This document shows, piece after piece, positions 62,324 to 64,000 of a DNA stretch of 64,000 bases. Below the pieces are notes generated by a model, which was given only the letters and a program-made list of their open reading frames with translations, had not been told where the DNA came from and did no database searches. The DNA comes from Augochlora pura. Lineage: Eukaryota > Arthropoda > Insecta > Hymenoptera > Halictidae. Location of the stretch: NCBI RefSeq assembly GCF_028453695.1, contig NC_135780.1, forward strand, positions 13,980,376-14,044,375, in the 5' to 3' direction. Each line of letters opens with the position of its first letter. Positions within the stretch are counted from its first letter, which is position 1. A program made the position numbers and the translations under genes.

Positions 62324-63876
62324 ATGGTTCAAAGGTTCCGCACCAGCGTGGCTGCGCTTAGCCTCGCCCTGAGCGCCTGCCTTGTTTTTCCGCGTGCCGT
62401 CATGGCAATCGACTTGAGTCGATTTTACGATCATTACAACTCGAAACGCAGTGGTAAGTAAATTGTGTAAACCGCTTTAAGTCTTGTAAAAAATCGATTC
62501 GAGAACGAGATCGAAATTCAAATCGAAGTTGAAATTTAAATCAAGACCCTACTGGCGTTTTGGTCGTGTTTTGAATCGTTCGACACAATTCGAAACGATA
62601 TTATCGGTCGGTCGGTCGGTCAGACCGCTGGAAAATCGATTAGCGTACATCTCGTGCCTGTATTACGTTGTATACCGTACGTGTACAATTCATTGTGTTG
62701 TTCGGACAATTTGTTGTGCAGATGGTAGTGTCGTATAAGTGGTAATTTCTACACACGTGGTCTTGCACGGCGTGTCACGAATCGTATTCGTGATAGGTTT
62801 GTTCATTGGTTTAACGCAGTTTATTCGATGCGGTCATTTGAACGATTCAGTTTCGCAAATGCGCGTGACCTCTTGACGAACGAGACTCGAGCAGTTCAAA
62901 GGAAAAATTGAATTATCGTTTAAGGGGTACATTTTTCGGAGGGATACGTAAATGGTTGCTATGTCTGTTGAGATAGCAAATAAGCTTTTGCAAAGAATTT
63001 GTTCTTGGTTACATCTATATTCTTGTCAAAACCTATCATTCGTCAATCAGAACTCTGTGGTACTCTGAACGTGAGCAAATCAAATAATAAACGAATATGG
63101 ACTTGTCAATTAAATCGACGTCCATTAGATGATAGCACGCGCAGAGAAACATGAAACCAATGTCGCATGTAAAAGATCGCGCTCTCCCCCTTTAATATTG
63201 CTCGGTCAATATCAGCCACACTGTCAGACCACTAATAATCATCATCTTCTGTGTATGCTAACTTGGAGATTGTCACTTAACTCGCATGTGTTTGTGTCGT
63301 ACTTATGTAAATAGTTTTCGTCTTACCATTCACGTTCGTTTCAATAAGTTATTTCCTCGGCACGATTCTGCGTATACGAGCGCACGCATTGTGAACAATA
63401 TGCATGTACTTCTCTACGAAAGTGTGTATATTGTGTTACAGGAGATGCTTGCCATCCGTACGAACCGTTCAAGTGTCCTGGAGATGGTACATGTATCTCC
63501 ATTCAGTATCTTTGCGATGGAGCTCCGGATTGTCAGAACGGATACGACGAGGACTCTCGACTTTGCACAGCTGGTACTACTTAGTATTTTGGATAGATCG
63601 TCACAAGTACTTAAACGTACATTTCAAAAATGAAAAACAAGTAGAAGGCTACAAGTTGGCATTACGATATTTCAGTCTTAAGCAAGCTCAATGTTGAAAT
63701 GAACATTTATTCGCGTGTTATAGCAAAGAGACCACCGGTAGAGGAAACTGCCAGTTTCCTGCAGTCGCTCTTGGCAAGTCACGGACCTAATTATTTGGAA
63801 AAATTGTTTGGAACGAAAGCGCGGGACACTTTGAAACCACTGGGCGGTGTAAACGCGGTAGCCATAGCGCTATCCG
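62324..63876 (+). CDS. IDLSRF-type neuropeptide precursor (prohormone-4-like) with LDL-A-like module, 3' end beyond the window
   Basis: Three exons are inside the window (62324-62453, 63442-63573, 63724-63876); the gene continues past the right edge, as exon 3 ends at a good gtaagc donor in mid-codon. Residues 1-28 form a signal peptide ending AVMA. The predicted peptide IDLSRFYDHYNS (29-40) follows and is closed by the dibasic site K41-R42. Then comes a cysteine-rich LDL receptor class A-like module (FKCPGDGTCISIQYLCDGAP, GYDEDSRLC), a second dibasic site (K89-R90), and a conserved tail (PPVEETASFLQSLLASHGP). It closely resembles honeybee prohormone-4. It is probably secreted from neurosecretory cells; receptor and function are not well established. 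All introns are phase 1. Confidence 0.95.
62454..63441 (+). other. Intron 1 of the prohormone gene
   Basis: About 1 kb, from gtaagt to ttacag, separating the signal/IDLSRF exon from the LDL-A-like exon. A GGTC tandem (GGTCGGTCGGTCGGTC) lies near 62606-62621. No exon seen inside. Confidence 0.85.
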
Positions 63877-64000
63877 GTAAGCAGGCTTTCGTCTCCTTTA
63901 TTTGTTTCAATCATTTTCATGCGCCAACACGTTGTCCTCATGGAATGTGCAATTAATCGTAACTAAAAAAAAAACGATTACTTGCGAAAAACGTGTCTGC
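63877..64000 (+). other. Start of the next prohormone intron (window edge)
   Basis: Follows the phase-1 donor at 63877; sequence is intron-like to the window end. The remaining exon(s) of the precursor lie outside. Confidence 0.75.

Overview
This window is animal nuclear DNA, almost certainly from an insect and most likely a bee, wasp or ant. It is AT-rich, its genes are split by short GT-AG introns (mostly 60-350 bp), and every recognisable gene is a conserved animal or insect gene. The IDLSRF-type prohormone at the right end closely resembles the precursor called prohormone-4 in honeybee. I found no bacterial operon, CRISPR array, virus, intact transposon, tRNA or rRNA.

Layout. Positions 1-900 hold one exon of a leftward-reading Zasp-family (PDZ/LIM) muscle scaffold gene, carrying its ZM motif. 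About 8.5 kb without a recognisable exon follows. On the plus strand come a ZAD plus six-finger C2H2 zinc-finger gene (9400-11817) and mio/MIOS, a GATOR2 subunit (14161-17818). Convergent with mio is a three-dsRBD protein of the R2D2/Loquacious/TARBP2 group (18368-19716, minus). Next is bunched (bun/TSC22D, long isoform, 22280-24583, plus), then the giant ubiquitin ligase hyd/UBR5 in 37 coding exons (26105-39169, minus). Three minus-strand genes follow: TIM44 (41009-42755), a neugrin-like mitochondrial gene (43528-45095) and UDP-GlcNAc pyrophosphorylase (mmy/UAP1, 46306-47872). Arf6 (51123-51916, plus) converges across a 4.7-kb non-coding gap on VPS50/syndetin (56656-60333, minus). The window ends inside the IDLSRF prohormone gene (62324 to beyond the edge, plus).

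The nine complete multi-exon models were built by hand. In each, splice phases agree and total coding length is a multiple of three: 440, 858, 339, 710, 2865, 453, 487, 470, 175 and 932 codons including the bun model. The genes do not form an operon-like system. Arf6 and VPS50 both act in endosomal recycling, and TIM44 and neugrin-like are both mitochondrial, but I read these as chance neighbours.

The least explained signals are these. A diverged, partly palindromic repeat occurs in two inverted copies, one upstream of mio and one upstream of the dsRBD gene, in the same orientation relative to each gene. The neugrin-like gene contains a recent 138-bp in-frame tandem duplication. The zinc-finger gene needs a GC-AG intron. 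The bun leader has overlapping upstream ORFs. Several promoter-like spacers carry small palindromes and short tandem repeats. I did not find a convincing undescribed biological system.
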